DNA of 25,750 nucleotides from Flavobacteriaceae bacterium UBA7433 (lineage in GTDB: Bacteria > Bacteroidota > Bacteroidia > Flavobacteriales > Flavobacteriaceae), in NCBI GenBank assembly GCA_002477565.1, contig DLQL01000110.1, positions 1 through 25,750 on the forward strand, read 5' to 3'. This document shows, one piece after another, positions 1 to 7,737 of the stretch. The notes under the pieces are model-generated. The model was not told the DNA's origin. It saw only the letters and a program-made list of their open reading frames with translations, and made no database searches. A program made the translations under genes and the position numbers. How positions within the stretch are numbered: the stretch's first letter is position 1; every line of letters begins with the position of its first letter.

Positions 1-558
1 TCAATCTACCTGAATTCTTTAGGACACAAAGTGACTGGGGCGGATTTGTCCCCAAACAGCATCAAGGAAGCGAGTGCACATGCGAACGAAAACTTGCAAT
101 TTATAGTTCAAGACATGCGGCTCCCCTTCTCCAACTGCTACGATGCCATCTTCAACCTTTTTACCAGTTTTGGTTATTTTGAAGAGGATTCGGACGACCT
201 CCGTGTGTTGGAAAATATCAAAAACAGCTTGAACGATTCCGGAGTGGCTGTGATTGATTATTTAAATGTCAAAAAGACACTTAAAAACTTGGTTCCCAAA
301 GAAACCTTGACTTTGGACGGGATTGATTTTCAAATCACTCGTGATCTAAAAAAAAACTTTATTGTAAAAAAAATTGAATTTACAAGCCGAGGGAAATACC
401 ACAGCTATTTCGAACGCGTCAAATGTTTGGACGCCAAAAAATTTACATCCTATGCCGAGCAGGTGGGTTTGAAAATAAAGCATACTTTTGGGGATTACAA
501 TTTGAATGCTTTTGACAAAGAAAAATCCAATCGTTTTATTTTAGTACTTTCCAAATGA
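1..558 (+). CDS. Class I SAM-dependent methyltransferase (5' truncated by window edge)
   Basis: The reading frame is already open at base 1, so the true start lies upstream and the first in-window ATG (31) is internal. The visible part begins just after where motif I (the glycine-rich SAM loop) would be. It shows the GADLSPNSI segment (acidic residue that binds the SAM ribose, motif II), then YDAIFNLFTSFGYF (motif IV region) and a GVAVIDYLN strand. This order is that of a Methyltransf_11/25 Rossmann fold. The substrate cannot be told from the sequence. The stop TGA overlaps the start of the next gene as ATGA, so the two are probably translationally coupled. The fold is clear; the function is unknown. 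Confidence 0.85.
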   Translation, partial: SIYLNSLGHKVTGADLSPNSIKEASAHANENLQFIVQDMRLPFSNCYDAIFNLFTSFGYFEEDSDDLRVLENIKNSLNDSGVAVIDYLNVKKTLKNLVPKETLTLDGIDFQITRDLKKNFIVKKIEFTSRGKYHSYFERVKCLDAKKFTSYAEQVGLKIKHTFGDYNLNAFDKEKSNRFILVLSK

Positions 559-1244
559 TATTTCTTTATTTGATTTTTTCTGTTCTTGCCGGTGCACTTG
601 TGATGATGGTTTTCAAACCCAAGCAAAAAGCGGTTCGTCTCTTATTGGCTTTTAGTGGTGCCTACCTATTGGCTGTAACCATTTTGCATTTGTTGCCTGA
701 AGTGTACGAAAATACGTCAGCTAAAAACCAGTCTATAAACCTTGTGGGACTTTTTGTTTTGGCCGGTATTTTGATTCAATCCATTTTGGAATCTTTTTCC
801 AAAGGAGCAGAACACGGGCACATTCATTTGCGCTCAGATGCCACAGCCTTCCCATGGATGCTTTTGATCAGCTTGTGTATTCATGCTTTTTCAGAGGGAA
901 TCCCAATCGGTTACGCCGACAATTCGGAATTGCTTTGGGCTATTGTGGTTCATAAAATACCCATCAGTATTGTCTTGGCTACTTTTTTATTGCAGTCCAA
1001 ATTGCCCAAAACACAAGGCTACCTTTTTATTGTTTTCTTTGCGATGATGAGCCCATTGGGGGCTTTGTTGGCAAAGAAAATTCCTTTGCTCTTGAGCTAT
1101 CACACTGAAATCACAGCCCTGACCATTGGAATTTTTCTACACATCTCTACCGTCATTCTTTTTGAAAGCTCCAAAGATCACAAATTCAACATCCGAAAGT
1201 TCATCGCCATCCTGTTAGGGATGTCCATTGCTTTTTTGGGCTGA
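555..1244 (+). CDS. ZIP family divalent metal transporter
   Basis: Inner-membrane protein of 229 residues, expected to import zinc or a similar divalent metal. It is strongly hydrophobic with about seven or eight membrane segments. The ZIP hallmarks are visible: HLLPE (45-49) in the second or third helix, a histidine-rich loop EHGHIH (86-91), the signature helix HAFSEGIPIG (110-119) with the metal-binding His and Glu, and HKIPIS (133-138) in the next helix. A late membrane His (196) also fits. It starts inside the stop codon of the methyltransferase (ATGA) and is probably cotranscribed with it. Family membership is sure; metal preference (Zn, Fe or Mn) is not readable. Confidence 0.93.
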   Translation: MIFLYLIFSVLAGALVMMVFKPKQKAVRLLLAFSGAYLLAVTILHLLPEVYENTSAKNQSINLVGLFVLAGILIQSILESFSKGAEHGHIHLRSDATAFPWMLLISLCIHAFSEGIPIGYADNSELLWAIVVHKIPISIVLATFLLQSKLPKTQGYLFIVFFAMMSPLGALLAKKIPLLLSYHTEITALTIGIFLHISTVILFESSKDHKFNIRKFIAILLGMSIAFLG

Positions 1245-1286
1245 TAAAAAAACAAATCAATCATTTCAAGAACAAAAAGGAACCTG

Positions 1287-1294
1287 TATCTTTG
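1287..1294 (+). promoter_or_regulatory. Candidate Bacteroidetes -7 element for prfC
   Basis: TATCTTTG matches the Bacteroidetes -7 consensus TAnnTTTG exactly, 50 bp before the prfC ATG. No TTG is seen at the expected -33 distance, so only half of the promoter is supported. Confidence 0.5.
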
Positions 1295-1344
1295 CTCCCT
1301 TAGCGCGCTAAACACCCTTTTTGAGAACATATACACGATAAAAA

Positions 1345-2931
1345 ATGTCTTTTTTAGAAGAAATCAAACGCAGACGCACCTTTGGAATCATTTCCCACCC
1401 AGATGCGGGTAAAACAACCTTAACTGAGAAATTACTTTTGTTTGGAGGTGCCATCCAAGAAGCGGGAGCTGTAAAAAACAACAAGATCAAAAAAGGGGCA
1501 ACCTCTGATTTTATGGAAATCGAACGGCAAAGGGGGATTTCCGTAGCGACTTCTGTGCTTGCATTTCTATACAAGGACAAAAAAATAAACATCTTGGACA
1601 CGCCTGGTCACAAGGATTTTGCAGAAGACACTTTCCGAACACTCACTGCTGTAGACAGTGTGATTGTGGTCATCGATGTTGCCAAAGGCGTCGAAGAACA
1701 AACCGAGAAACTAGTAGAAGTGTGCAGAATGCGTAAAATTCCCACCATCGTCTTTATCAACAAATTGGACCGTGAAGGAAAAGATGCTTTTGACCTGTTG
1801 GACGAAGTGGAGCAAAAATTAAAATTGAGGGTAACCCCACTGAGTTTTCCAATTGGAATGGGTTATGACTTCAAAGGAATCTACAATTTGTGGGGAAAAA
1901 AATTGAATTTATTTTCCGGAAATGCAAAGCAAACCATTTCGGAAGGTATTGAATTTACTGATTTATCGGACCCTGAATTGGACAACAGCATTGGAGAAAC
2001 TGCGGCCGAAACCTTGCGTGAAGAATTGGAAATGGTTTCGGGTGTCTATCCTCCTTTCAATGCTGAGGAATATCTAAATGGAGACTTGCAACCTGTGTTT
2101 TTTGGATCGGCCTTGAATAATTTTGGAGTCAAAGAATTGCTCGATTGTTTTGTGGACATCGCACCGACGCCACAACCCAAAATGAGCGACACGCGTTTGA
2201 TTGATTCCAAAGAAGAAAAACTTACCGGATTTGTTTTTAAGATTCATGCAAACATGGATCCCAAGCACCGTGATCGTTTGGCTTTTATCAAGATTGTCTC
2301 AGGAACTTTTAAAAGAAACAGTCCTTATTTGCACGTGCGCAACAACAAAAAGGTAAAATTCTCCAGTCCGAATGCCTTTTTTGCTGAAAAGAAAGAGATT
2401 GTGGACGAATCTTTCCCAGGAGACATTGTCGGTCTGCACGACACTGGTAATTTTAAAATCGGTGACACCTTGACAGAAGGTGAAATTTTAAATTTCAAAG
2501 GAATTCCGAGTTTTTCTCCCGAACACTTTCGCTATGTAAACAATGCCGATCCGCTCAAAGCCAAACAATTGTACAAAGGTCTGGACCAGTTGATGGACGA
2601 AGGTGTGGCACAATTGTTTACACTGGAATTGAATGGTCGAAAGGTAATCGGGACCGTTGGAGCCCTTCAGTACGAAGTCATCCAGTACCGATTGGAACAT
2701 GAATACGGAGCCAAATGTACTTATGAGAACCTCCCAATGCACAAAGTTTGCTGGGTACAACCGACTGAAAACAACGAAGAATTCAAAGATTTCAAACGGG
2801 TAAAACAACGCTACTTGGCAAAAGACAAGCAAGGGCAGTTGGTTTTTCTCGCCGATTCTGCATTTACAATTCAGATGACACAAGACAAATATCCTTCTGT
2901 ACAACTGCACTTTACAAGTGAATTTGAATAA
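1345..2931 (+). CDS. prfC: Peptide chain release factor 3 (RF3)
   Basis: Translational GTPase of 528 residues that recycles RF1/RF2 from the ribosome after peptide release. The G motifs are intact: SHPDAGKTT (17-25, P-loop), DTPGH (85-89), NKLD (139-142). The G2/switch I region GATSDFMEIERQRGISV (51-67) is of the RF3 type, and the length is normal for RF3 (about 530). Domain II is a beta barrel and the C-terminal domain contains the typical VGALQYEVIQYRL segment. The ATG at 1345 opens directly on the conserved FLEEIKRRRTFGIISHPD start. A TAnnTTTG element lies upstream, and about 100 bp separate it from the ZIP gene, so it is likely its own transcription unit. Confidence 0.98.
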   Translation: MSFLEEIKRRRTFGIISHPDAGKTTLTEKLLLFGGAIQEAGAVKNNKIKKGATSDFMEIERQRGISVATSVLAFLYKDKKINILDTPGHKDFAEDTFRTLTAVDSVIVVIDVAKGVEEQTEKLVEVCRMRKIPTIVFINKLDREGKDAFDLLDEVEQKLKLRVTPLSFPIGMGYDFKGIYNLWGKKLNLFSGNAKQTISEGIEFTDLSDPELDNSIGETAAETLREELEMVSGVYPPFNAEEYLNGDLQPVFFGSALNNFGVKELLDCFVDIAPTPQPKMSDTRLIDSKEEKLTGFVFKIHANMDPKHRDRLAFIKIVSGTFKRNSPYLHVRNNKKVKFSSPNAFFAEKKEIVDESFPGDIVGLHDTGNFKIGDTLTEGEILNFKGIPSFSPEHFRYVNNADPLKAKQLYKGLDQLMDEGVAQLFTLELNGRKVIGTVGALQYEVIQYRLEHEYGAKCTYENLPMHKVCWVQPTENNEEFKDFKRVKQRYLAKDKQGQLVFLADSAFTIQMTQDKYPSVQLHFTSEFE

Positions 2932-3120
2932 ATTCGTCGCCTTTTTTAAAGTTTTCTCCGTTTAAAAATAAAATTCAAGATTTTTTTTAGAAAAAAGTTC
3001 AATAAAAACAATTTCAAATTGTAAAATTGACAGATTATTCTTTAAATAAAAGCAACATTGACAAGTTTACAAGTTGCACTTTATCAATCTCTTATTTCTT
3101 ATGCAAGTGTGCTTTTTTGT

Positions 3121-3151
3121 TTTGCTAGAAACCTAACAATTCTTAATTTTA
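3121..3151 (+). promoter_or_regulatory. Candidate promoter for the glycogen-binding-fold gene
   Basis: TTTG (3121-3124), a 19-nt spacer and TAATTTTA (3144-3151) fit the Bacteroidetes TTTG-N19-TAnnTTTG pattern with one mismatch in the last base. The ATG follows 23 bp later. Confidence 0.5.
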
Positions 3152-3174
3152 CAGCGAATTTAAAACCCTATAAA

Positions 3175-3471
3175 ATGGCAATTAAAAAGCAATATCTAAA
3201 GAGCAAACCTGTTTGTAAAGTGACTTTCGAAGTTTCTGCAAAAGAAGCTAACAGCATTTCCGTAGTGGGCGATTTTAACGAGTGGAATGCAGAAGCTACT
3301 CCGCTTAAGAAATTAAAAAACAAAAAATTCAAAGGCATCGTTTCTCTTGAAAAGGGAAATTCTTACGAATTCAAATACCTTGTGGATGGCACATACGTCA
3401 ATGAGGAAAAACCAGATGCGCTTAAGTGGAACGCTTATGCCAATGCTGAAAACAGTGTTTTGGAAGTTTAA
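3175..3471 (+). CDS. Small glycogen-binding-type (isoamylase early set, CBM48-like) domain protein
   Basis: Protein of 98 residues made of a single carbohydrate-binding beta-sandwich. VSAKEANSISVVGDFNEWN followed by TPLKK is the typical opening of the isoamylase N-terminal/AMPK glycogen-binding fold, with the conserved GDFN-W motif, and FKYLVDG-Y is the matching later strand. No signal peptide, catalytic domain or partner domain is present. The frame stays open upstream to 3058, but that extension is hydrophobic and unlike the domain. A near-consensus promoter ends at 3151, and the lysine-rich start at 3175 fits better, so I chose it. Such stand-alone domains occur in Bacteroidetes; the ligand and role are unknown. 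A regulatory or glycan-binding adaptor role would be inference. Confidence 0.85.
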   Translation: MAIKKQYLKSKPVCKVTFEVSAKEANSISVVGDFNEWNAEATPLKKLKNKKFKGIVSLEKGNSYEFKYLVDGTYVNEEKPDALKWNAYANAENSVLEV

Positions 3472-3572
3472 CACAAACCGAAAAACAGGCAGCGTATTTT
3501 TGCCATAAGAAAAATCTATTTCAACATCGAATTATATAATTTAACTGATCGCTCAGACTTCCTGTCTTTGAC

Positions 3573-3580
3573 TATCTTTG
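3573..3580 (+). promoter_or_regulatory. Candidate -7 element for the peroxiredoxin
   Basis: TATCTTTG is an exact TAnnTTTG, 39 bp before the ATG. A second exact match, TATTTTTG, lies further upstream at 3495-3502 and could be a second start site. No good TTG at -33 is seen for either. Confidence 0.45.
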
Positions 3581-3619
3581 TTCAGTTAACAATGTTTAAA
3601 ATAATCTAAAAAAAGTAAA

Positions 3620-4252
3620 ATGGCAGTATTAGTAGGAAAAAAAGCACCCGATTTTAGTGTACAAGCAGTGATCAATGGAAATGAGTTTACAGAAAACTTT
3701 AGCTTGTCACAATTTCAAGGAAACAAATACGTAGTGTTGTTCTTTTACCCAAAAGATTTCACCTTTGTATGTCCAACAGAATTGCATGCATTTCAGGAAA
3801 AACTGGAGGCGTTTGAAAAAAGAAATGTACAGGTAATCGCAGCCTCTACAGATACCGAGCAATCACACTGGGGATGGTTGCAAATGGCCAAATCTGAAGG
3901 AGGAATCCAAGGAGTGACCTACCCGATCATCGCTGACACCAACAAGACAATTTCAAAAAACTACGATGTCTTGGCGGGAGATTACTTTTACGATGACAAC
4001 GAACAATTGCAAGCTGACGGAGAATTGATTGCGTACAGAGGCCTGTTTTTGATCGACAAAGAAGGAATCGTTCGTCACCAAGTGGTCAACGACTTGCCTT
4101 TGGGAAGAAATGTAGACGAAGCTTTGAGAATGGTAGACGCATTGCAGTTCAACGAAGAACACGGTGAAGCCTGTCCTGCCAACTGGAATTCTGACAAACA
4201 AGGATTGACAACTACGCACGAAGGTGTCGCAAGCTACTTGTCTGAGAATTAA
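3620..4252 (+). CDS. 2-Cys peroxiredoxin (AhpC/Prx1 type)
   Basis: Thiol peroxidase of 210 residues that reduces hydrogen peroxide and organic hydroperoxides in the cytoplasm. The peroxidatic cysteine sits in FYPKDFTFVCPTE (C51, with the Pro and Thr of the PxxxTxxC motif), and the resolving cysteine is in GEACPANW (C185), so it is a typical 2-Cys enzyme forming an intersubunit disulfide. A short acidic segment, YFYDDNEQLQADGE, lies around residues 122-135. The C-terminus is short. No ahpF is adjacent, so the electron donor (probably a thioredoxin) is not visible. It appears monocistronic, with its own promoter motif and a strong terminator downstream. Confidence 0.96.
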   Translation: MAVLVGKKAPDFSVQAVINGNEFTENFSLSQFQGNKYVVLFFYPKDFTFVCPTELHAFQEKLEAFEKRNVQVIAASTDTEQSHWGWLQMAKSEGGIQGVTYPIIADTNKTISKNYDVLAGDYFYDDNEQLQADGELIAYRGLFLIDKEGIVRHQVVNDLPLGRNVDEALRMVDALQFNEEHGEACPANWNSDKQGLTTTHEGVASYLSEN

Positions 4253-4262
4253 TCTCTTTTAA

Positions 4263-4280
4263 AATTCTTTTAAAAGAATT
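4263..4280 (+). repeat. Perfect 18-bp palindrome after prx
   Basis: AATTCTTTTAAAAGAATT reads the same on both strands and starts 10 bp after the peroxiredoxin stop codon. Being all but two bases A/T, it could be a weak hairpin helping the terminator that follows or an operator-like site; neither is proved. Confidence 0.5.
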
Positions 4281-4292
4281 AGAAACAGAAAC

Positions 4293-4325
4293 AAAACTCT
4301 CGAATTTTTTCGAGAGTTTTTCTTT
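4293..4325 (+). terminator. Rho-independent terminator after prx
   Basis: A perfect 12-bp stem, AAAACTCTCGAA (4293-4304) with TTCGAGAGTTTT (4309-4320), closes a TTTT loop and runs into a T-rich tract on the plus strand. It separates the peroxiredoxin from tpx. Confidence 0.9.
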
Positions 4326-4331
4326 TTAACG

Positions 4332-4339
4332 TACATTTG
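4332..4339 (+). promoter_or_regulatory. Candidate -7 element for tpx
   Basis: TACATTTG is an exact TAnnTTTG, 21 bp before the tpx ATG and just after the prx terminator, which supports a fresh transcript starting here. There is no clear -33 TTG. Confidence 0.5.
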
Positions 4340-4360
4340 AAAAACATCTAAACCAACACC

Positions 4361-4861
4361 ATGGCATCAATTACATTGGGAGGCACCCCAACAAAAACAA
4401 ATGGCAACCTTCCGAAAGTCGGAGAAAAAGCACCAAACTTTACTTTAAGACGTTCGGATTTGTCAAAAACAATATTAGAAGATTACAAAGGGAAAACATT
4501 GATTTTAAATATTTTTCCGAGCATTGCGACAGGTGTCTGCGCAACCTCCGTAAGGAATTTCAATCAAAAAGCAAGTGCGCTGGAAAATACACAGGTTTTG
4601 TGTATTTCCAAAGATTTGCCCTTCGCACACGAAAGTTTTTGCGCGACAGAAGGCATCAAGAACACCTTGAATCTTTCCGATCTATCCGGCGCTTTTGGAG
4701 AAGACTACCAGGTAAAAATAATCGATGGGGCCTTTGAAGACTTGTTATCGAGAGCTATTGTCGTCATTGACACAGCAGGTAACATTGCCTATACCGAGCA
4801 GGTTTCGGAAATCGGAAACGAGCCCAATTACGAAGCAGCGATAAACGCGGCAAGTTTATGA
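4361..4861 (+). CDS. tpx: Thiol peroxidase (Tpx, atypical 2-Cys peroxiredoxin)
   Basis: Peroxidase of 166 residues that reduces lipid and other hydroperoxides using thioredoxin. It has the Tpx landmarks: peroxidatic C60 in TGVCATSVRNFN, resolving C94 in FCATEG on the same chain (intramolecular disulfide), the catalytic Arg (R131) in LLSRAIVVID and the family N-terminus ITLGG. The active-site loop reads PSIATGVC, whereas well-known Tpx proteins such as that of E. coli have PSIDTGVC; the Thr and Cys are kept but the Asp before Thr is Ala. The stop overlaps the next start as ATGA, so dgkA is probably coupled to it. The second peroxidase gene within 1 kb. Confidence 0.96.
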   Translation: MASITLGGTPTKTNGNLPKVGEKAPNFTLRRSDLSKTILEDYKGKTLILNIFPSIATGVCATSVRNFNQKASALENTQVLCISKDLPFAHESFCATEGIKNTLNLSDLSGAFGEDYQVKIIDGAFEDLLSRAIVVIDTAGNIAYTEQVSEIGNEPNYEAAINAASL

Positions 4862-5232
4862 AGAATTCCAAAGACTCCTTTGTAGTAGACCGGTTCAAAA
4901 GTATCAAATATGCCTTGAAAGGCCTGTGGATGCTCTTGAGATCTGAAAACAGCATCAAGTTGCAATTTGGCATCGGAATAGCACTGACCTTTTTGGGTTT
5001 TTCGATGAACATTTCCACCTCCGAGTGGACGGCGCAATTTCTTGCAATTGGCCTTGTGATGGTCGCAGAAGGATTGAATACCAGTGTTGAAAAAATTGCC
5101 AATTTTATCCATCCAGAATACCACGAAAAAATCGGAGAAATCAAAGACATCTCAGCAGGAGCCGTTGCCATAGCAGCACTCGTCTCTTTCGTTATTGGTT
5201 TCCTTATATATCTGCCCAAATTTATAAACTAA
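4858..5232 (+). CDS. dgkA: Diacylglycerol kinase / undecaprenol kinase family (DgkA)
   Basis: Small integral membrane kinase of 124 residues with three membrane helices (about 36-52, 58-75, 101-120). Its family motif is AEGLNTSVEKIANF (70-83) followed by HPEYHEKIGEIKDISAGAV (85-103), carrying the Glu, Asn and Asp residues that bind Mg-ATP. An early Glu (E30) at the start of the first helix also fits. Proteins of this family phosphorylate diacylglycerol in proteobacteria or undecaprenol in Gram-positives. Which lipid is used here cannot be told. The start overlaps the tpx stop by 4 bp; ftsK follows 47 bp later with a near-consensus -7 element (TACCTTTA, 5248-5255) between them. Confidence 0.93.
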   Translation: MKNSKDSFVVDRFKSIKYALKGLWMLLRSENSIKLQFGIGIALTFLGFSMNISTSEWTAQFLAIGLVMVAEGLNTSVEKIANFIHPEYHEKIGEIKDISAGAVAIAALVSFVIGFLIYLPKFIN

Positions 5233-5279
5233 TCACATCGGTTTTTGTACCTTTATCCCTTAATCACAGCTGTATTTGA

Positions 5280-7727
5280 ATGAGAAAACCCAAGCAAACC
5301 AAGGACAATACGCTTCACATCAAGCCTTCAGAAAAAGTGAGCTCCTTTTTTAACAATCCCCAAGTTAAGACGGTAATCGGTGTTTTTACATTGTTGTTTG
5401 GCGTGTTTTTGGGCATCTCTTTTATTTCCTTTTTCTTGAGTTGGCAAGAGGATCAAAGCATTTTACTCGAATTTCAAGACAAAGAAGTGGTCGCTCAAAA
5501 CCTCCTAGGTAAGATAGGAGCTTCTTTGGGTTTCTTTTTTATTTACAAAGGTTTTGGAATTGCTGCCTTTGCCATTCCTTTTCTCCTTTTTTTGACAGGC
5601 AGCTACCAATTGCTCTTGATCCCAATAAAAAGAATTTTTAAATCCTTGAACTGGAGTTTGCTGGGCATGATTTGGATTTCAACGAGTTTTGGATTTTTAA
5701 ATGAGAATTTTTCGCTTCTCTCAGGAGTCATCGGAAGGGAACTAAATAGTTATTTGGAATTGTACCTTGGAAACATTGGATTGAGCTTGCTGTTGCTGTT
5801 TGGGTATTTGACTTATTTCATTGTTCGTTTTGGGATCAATGTCAAAAAAATAAAAAGCTGGTTCCCAAAAAAGGAAGCAACTACCAAAAGCAGCTCTGAA
5901 AAAGAAGCTTCCAAAGAAACCTTGACAGACAGTGCTCAAAAGGAACTTGTGGAAGAAGAAAAAATAGAGCAAGCTGACAAATCCGAGTTTGAACTGTCTT
6001 TAGAAAACATACAACCGACGATCAAAAACTTTTCCTCATTTTCCAAACCCGAAGAAACTCCAGAAGCACCCCCTCTTGCCACAGAGAAAAAGGAACTCGA
6101 AACGGATTTGGAAAAACCTAAAAAAACAGCCCGAGAAGACACTGTAGAAATTGCAATCGAAAAAAACAAGGACGAAGAAAAAGTCACAGAAAACCTCGCC
6201 GACAATTTGGTCGAAAAGTTTGGTCAGTTTGATCCGAAACTCGAATTGGGGAATTTCAAATTTCCTACGCTCAACCTTTTAAAAGAATACAACGAAACAA
6301 TCGCTGTTGACGCTGAAGAGCTCGAACGCAACAAAGTCAAAATTGTCGAAACCCTTAAAAATTACAAAATCGGCATCGCCAAAATCAAAGCGACAGTTGG
6401 ACCGACAGTCACTTTGTACGAAATCGTTCCCGATGCAGGAGTTCGGATTTCAAAAATTAAAAACTTAGAAGACGACATCGCACTATCACTCTCTGCGCTG
6501 GGAATCCGTATCATCGCTCCAATTCCCGGAAAAGGGACCATCGGAATCGAAGTGCCGAACAGCAATCCAACAGTCGTATCCATGCGATCTGTAATTGCCT
6601 CCACAAAATTCCAAGAATCAAAAATGGAACTGCCCATCGCTTTGGGAAAAACAATTTCCAACGAAACTTTTGTCGTGGATTTGACTAAGATGCCTCACCT
6701 TTTGATGGCAGGAGCTACAGGGCAAGGAAAGTCCGTAGGGCTCAACACCATTTTAACTTCATTGCTCTACAAAAAACACCCGGCGGAACTAAAGTTTATT
6801 TTGGTAGACCCTAAAAAAGTAGAACTTACCTTATTCAACAAAATTGAACGCCATTATTTGGCAAAACTTCCGGACACAGACGAGGCCATCATCACAGATA
6901 CAACAAAGGTTGTGCATACCTTAAATTCATTGTGTATCGAGATGGACAATCGTTACGATTTATTAAAATCGGCCATGGTGAGAAATATCAAAGAATACAA
7001 TACCAAATTCAAAGCCCGAAAACTAAATCCAGACAACGGACACCAATTTTTGCCTTATATCGTTTTGGTCATTGATGAATTTGCAGATTTGATCATGACC
7101 GCAGGAAAAGAGGTGGAAACTCCAATAGCACGATTGGCACAACTGGCAAGAGCCATCGGAATTCATTTGATCGTCGCCACACAACGCCCATCGGTCAATG
7201 TAATTACGGGAATCATCAAAGCAAACTTCCCCTCGAGAATTGCATTTCGAGTGACCTCAAAAATTGATTCTAGAACCATTTTAGACGCTTCTGGAGCCGA
7301 TCAATTGATTGGCAAGGGAGATCTGTTGTATTCTGGCGGAAATGATGTCATGCGGATTCAATGTGCATTTGTGGACACCCCAGAAATTGAAAAAATTACA
7401 GATTTTATCGGATCTCAACGGGCATATCCCGACGCGTATTTGCTCCCCGAATACATCGGTGAAGAAGGTGGCACAGGTCTTGATATAGACATCTCGGAAA
7501 GGGACAAGCTTTTTGAGGATGCCGCTCGGTTGATCATTCAAGCGCAACAAGGATCCGCCTCCTTGCTGCAAAGAAAATTGAAATTGGGATACAACCGAGC
7601 AGGTCGGTTGATCGATCAATTGGAAGCTGCTGGTATCGTGGGGCCTTTTGAAGGTAGCAAAGCACGACAAGTGCTACTCTCGGACAATGAAGCTTTGAAC
7701 CAATTGCTGCAAAATGAAAAAAAATAG
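5280..7727 (+). CDS. ftsK: DNA translocase FtsK
   Basis: Septum-located DNA pump of 815 residues that moves the chromosome terminus and activates XerCD recombination at dif. The order is four or five membrane helices (about 31-53, 78-117, 124-140, 164-186), a charged Glu/Lys-rich linker (about 190-320), the alpha/beta motor, and the gamma winged helix. Walker A is GATGQGKS (478-485), Walker B VLVIDEFADL (595-604), and VATQRPSVNVITGIIKANF (632-650) is the typical post-Walker segment. The gamma domain (about 745-805) has RKLKLGYNRAGRLIDQLE, which reads the polar KOPS sequences. The linker is short compared with E. coli FtsK. It overlaps or abuts the LolA-like gene downstream. Confidence 0.98.
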   Translation: MRKPKQTKDNTLHIKPSEKVSSFFNNPQVKTVIGVFTLLFGVFLGISFISFFLSWQEDQSILLEFQDKEVVAQNLLGKIGASLGFFFIYKGFGIAAFAIPFLLFLTGSYQLLLIPIKRIFKSLNWSLLGMIWISTSFGFLNENFSLLSGVIGRELNSYLELYLGNIGLSLLLLFGYLTYFIVRFGINVKKIKSWFPKKEATTKSSSEKEASKETLTDSAQKELVEEEKIEQADKSEFELSLENIQPTIKNFSSFSKPEETPEAPPLATEKKELETDLEKPKKTAREDTVEIAIEKNKDEEKVTENLADNLVEKFGQFDPKLELGNFKFPTLNLLKEYNETIAVDAEELERNKVKIVETLKNYKIGIAKIKATVGPTVTLYEIVPDAGVRISKIKNLEDDIALSLSALGIRIIAPIPGKGTIGIEVPNSNPTVVSMRSVIASTKFQESKMELPIALGKTISNETFVVDLTKMPHLLMAGATGQGKSVGLNTILTSLLYKKHPAELKFILVDPKKVELTLFNKIERHYLAKLPDTDEAIITDTTKVVHTLNSLCIEMDNRYDLLKSAMVRNIKEYNTKFKARKLNPDNGHQFLPYIVLVIDEFADLIMTAGKEVETPIARLAQLARAIGIHLIVATQRPSVNVITGIIKANFPSRIAFRVTSKIDSRTILDASGADQLIGKGDLLYSGGNDVMRIQCAFVDTPEIEKITDFIGSQRAYPDAYLLPEYIGEEGGTGLDIDISERDKLFEDAARLIIQAQQGSASLLQRKLKLGYNRAGRLIDQLEAAGIVGPFEGSKARQVLLSDNEALNQLLQNEKK

Positions 7728-7737
7728 AAACTTATTT

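Noticed and set aside
3058..3174. N-terminal extension of the glycogen-binding-fold protein
   Set aside because: The extra 39 residues do not match the fold or a clean signal peptide, and a near-consensus promoter ends at 3151 within them.
4764..5219. Minus-strand open frame opposite tpx and dgkA
   Set aside because: It overlaps two certain genes completely and has no family features; a mirror of their codon use.
7714..7737. Upstream ATG of the LolA-like gene overlapping ftsK
   Set aside because: It places a polar octapeptide before an otherwise complete signal peptide; the ATG at 7738 is the simpler start, though coupling to ftsK keeps it possible.
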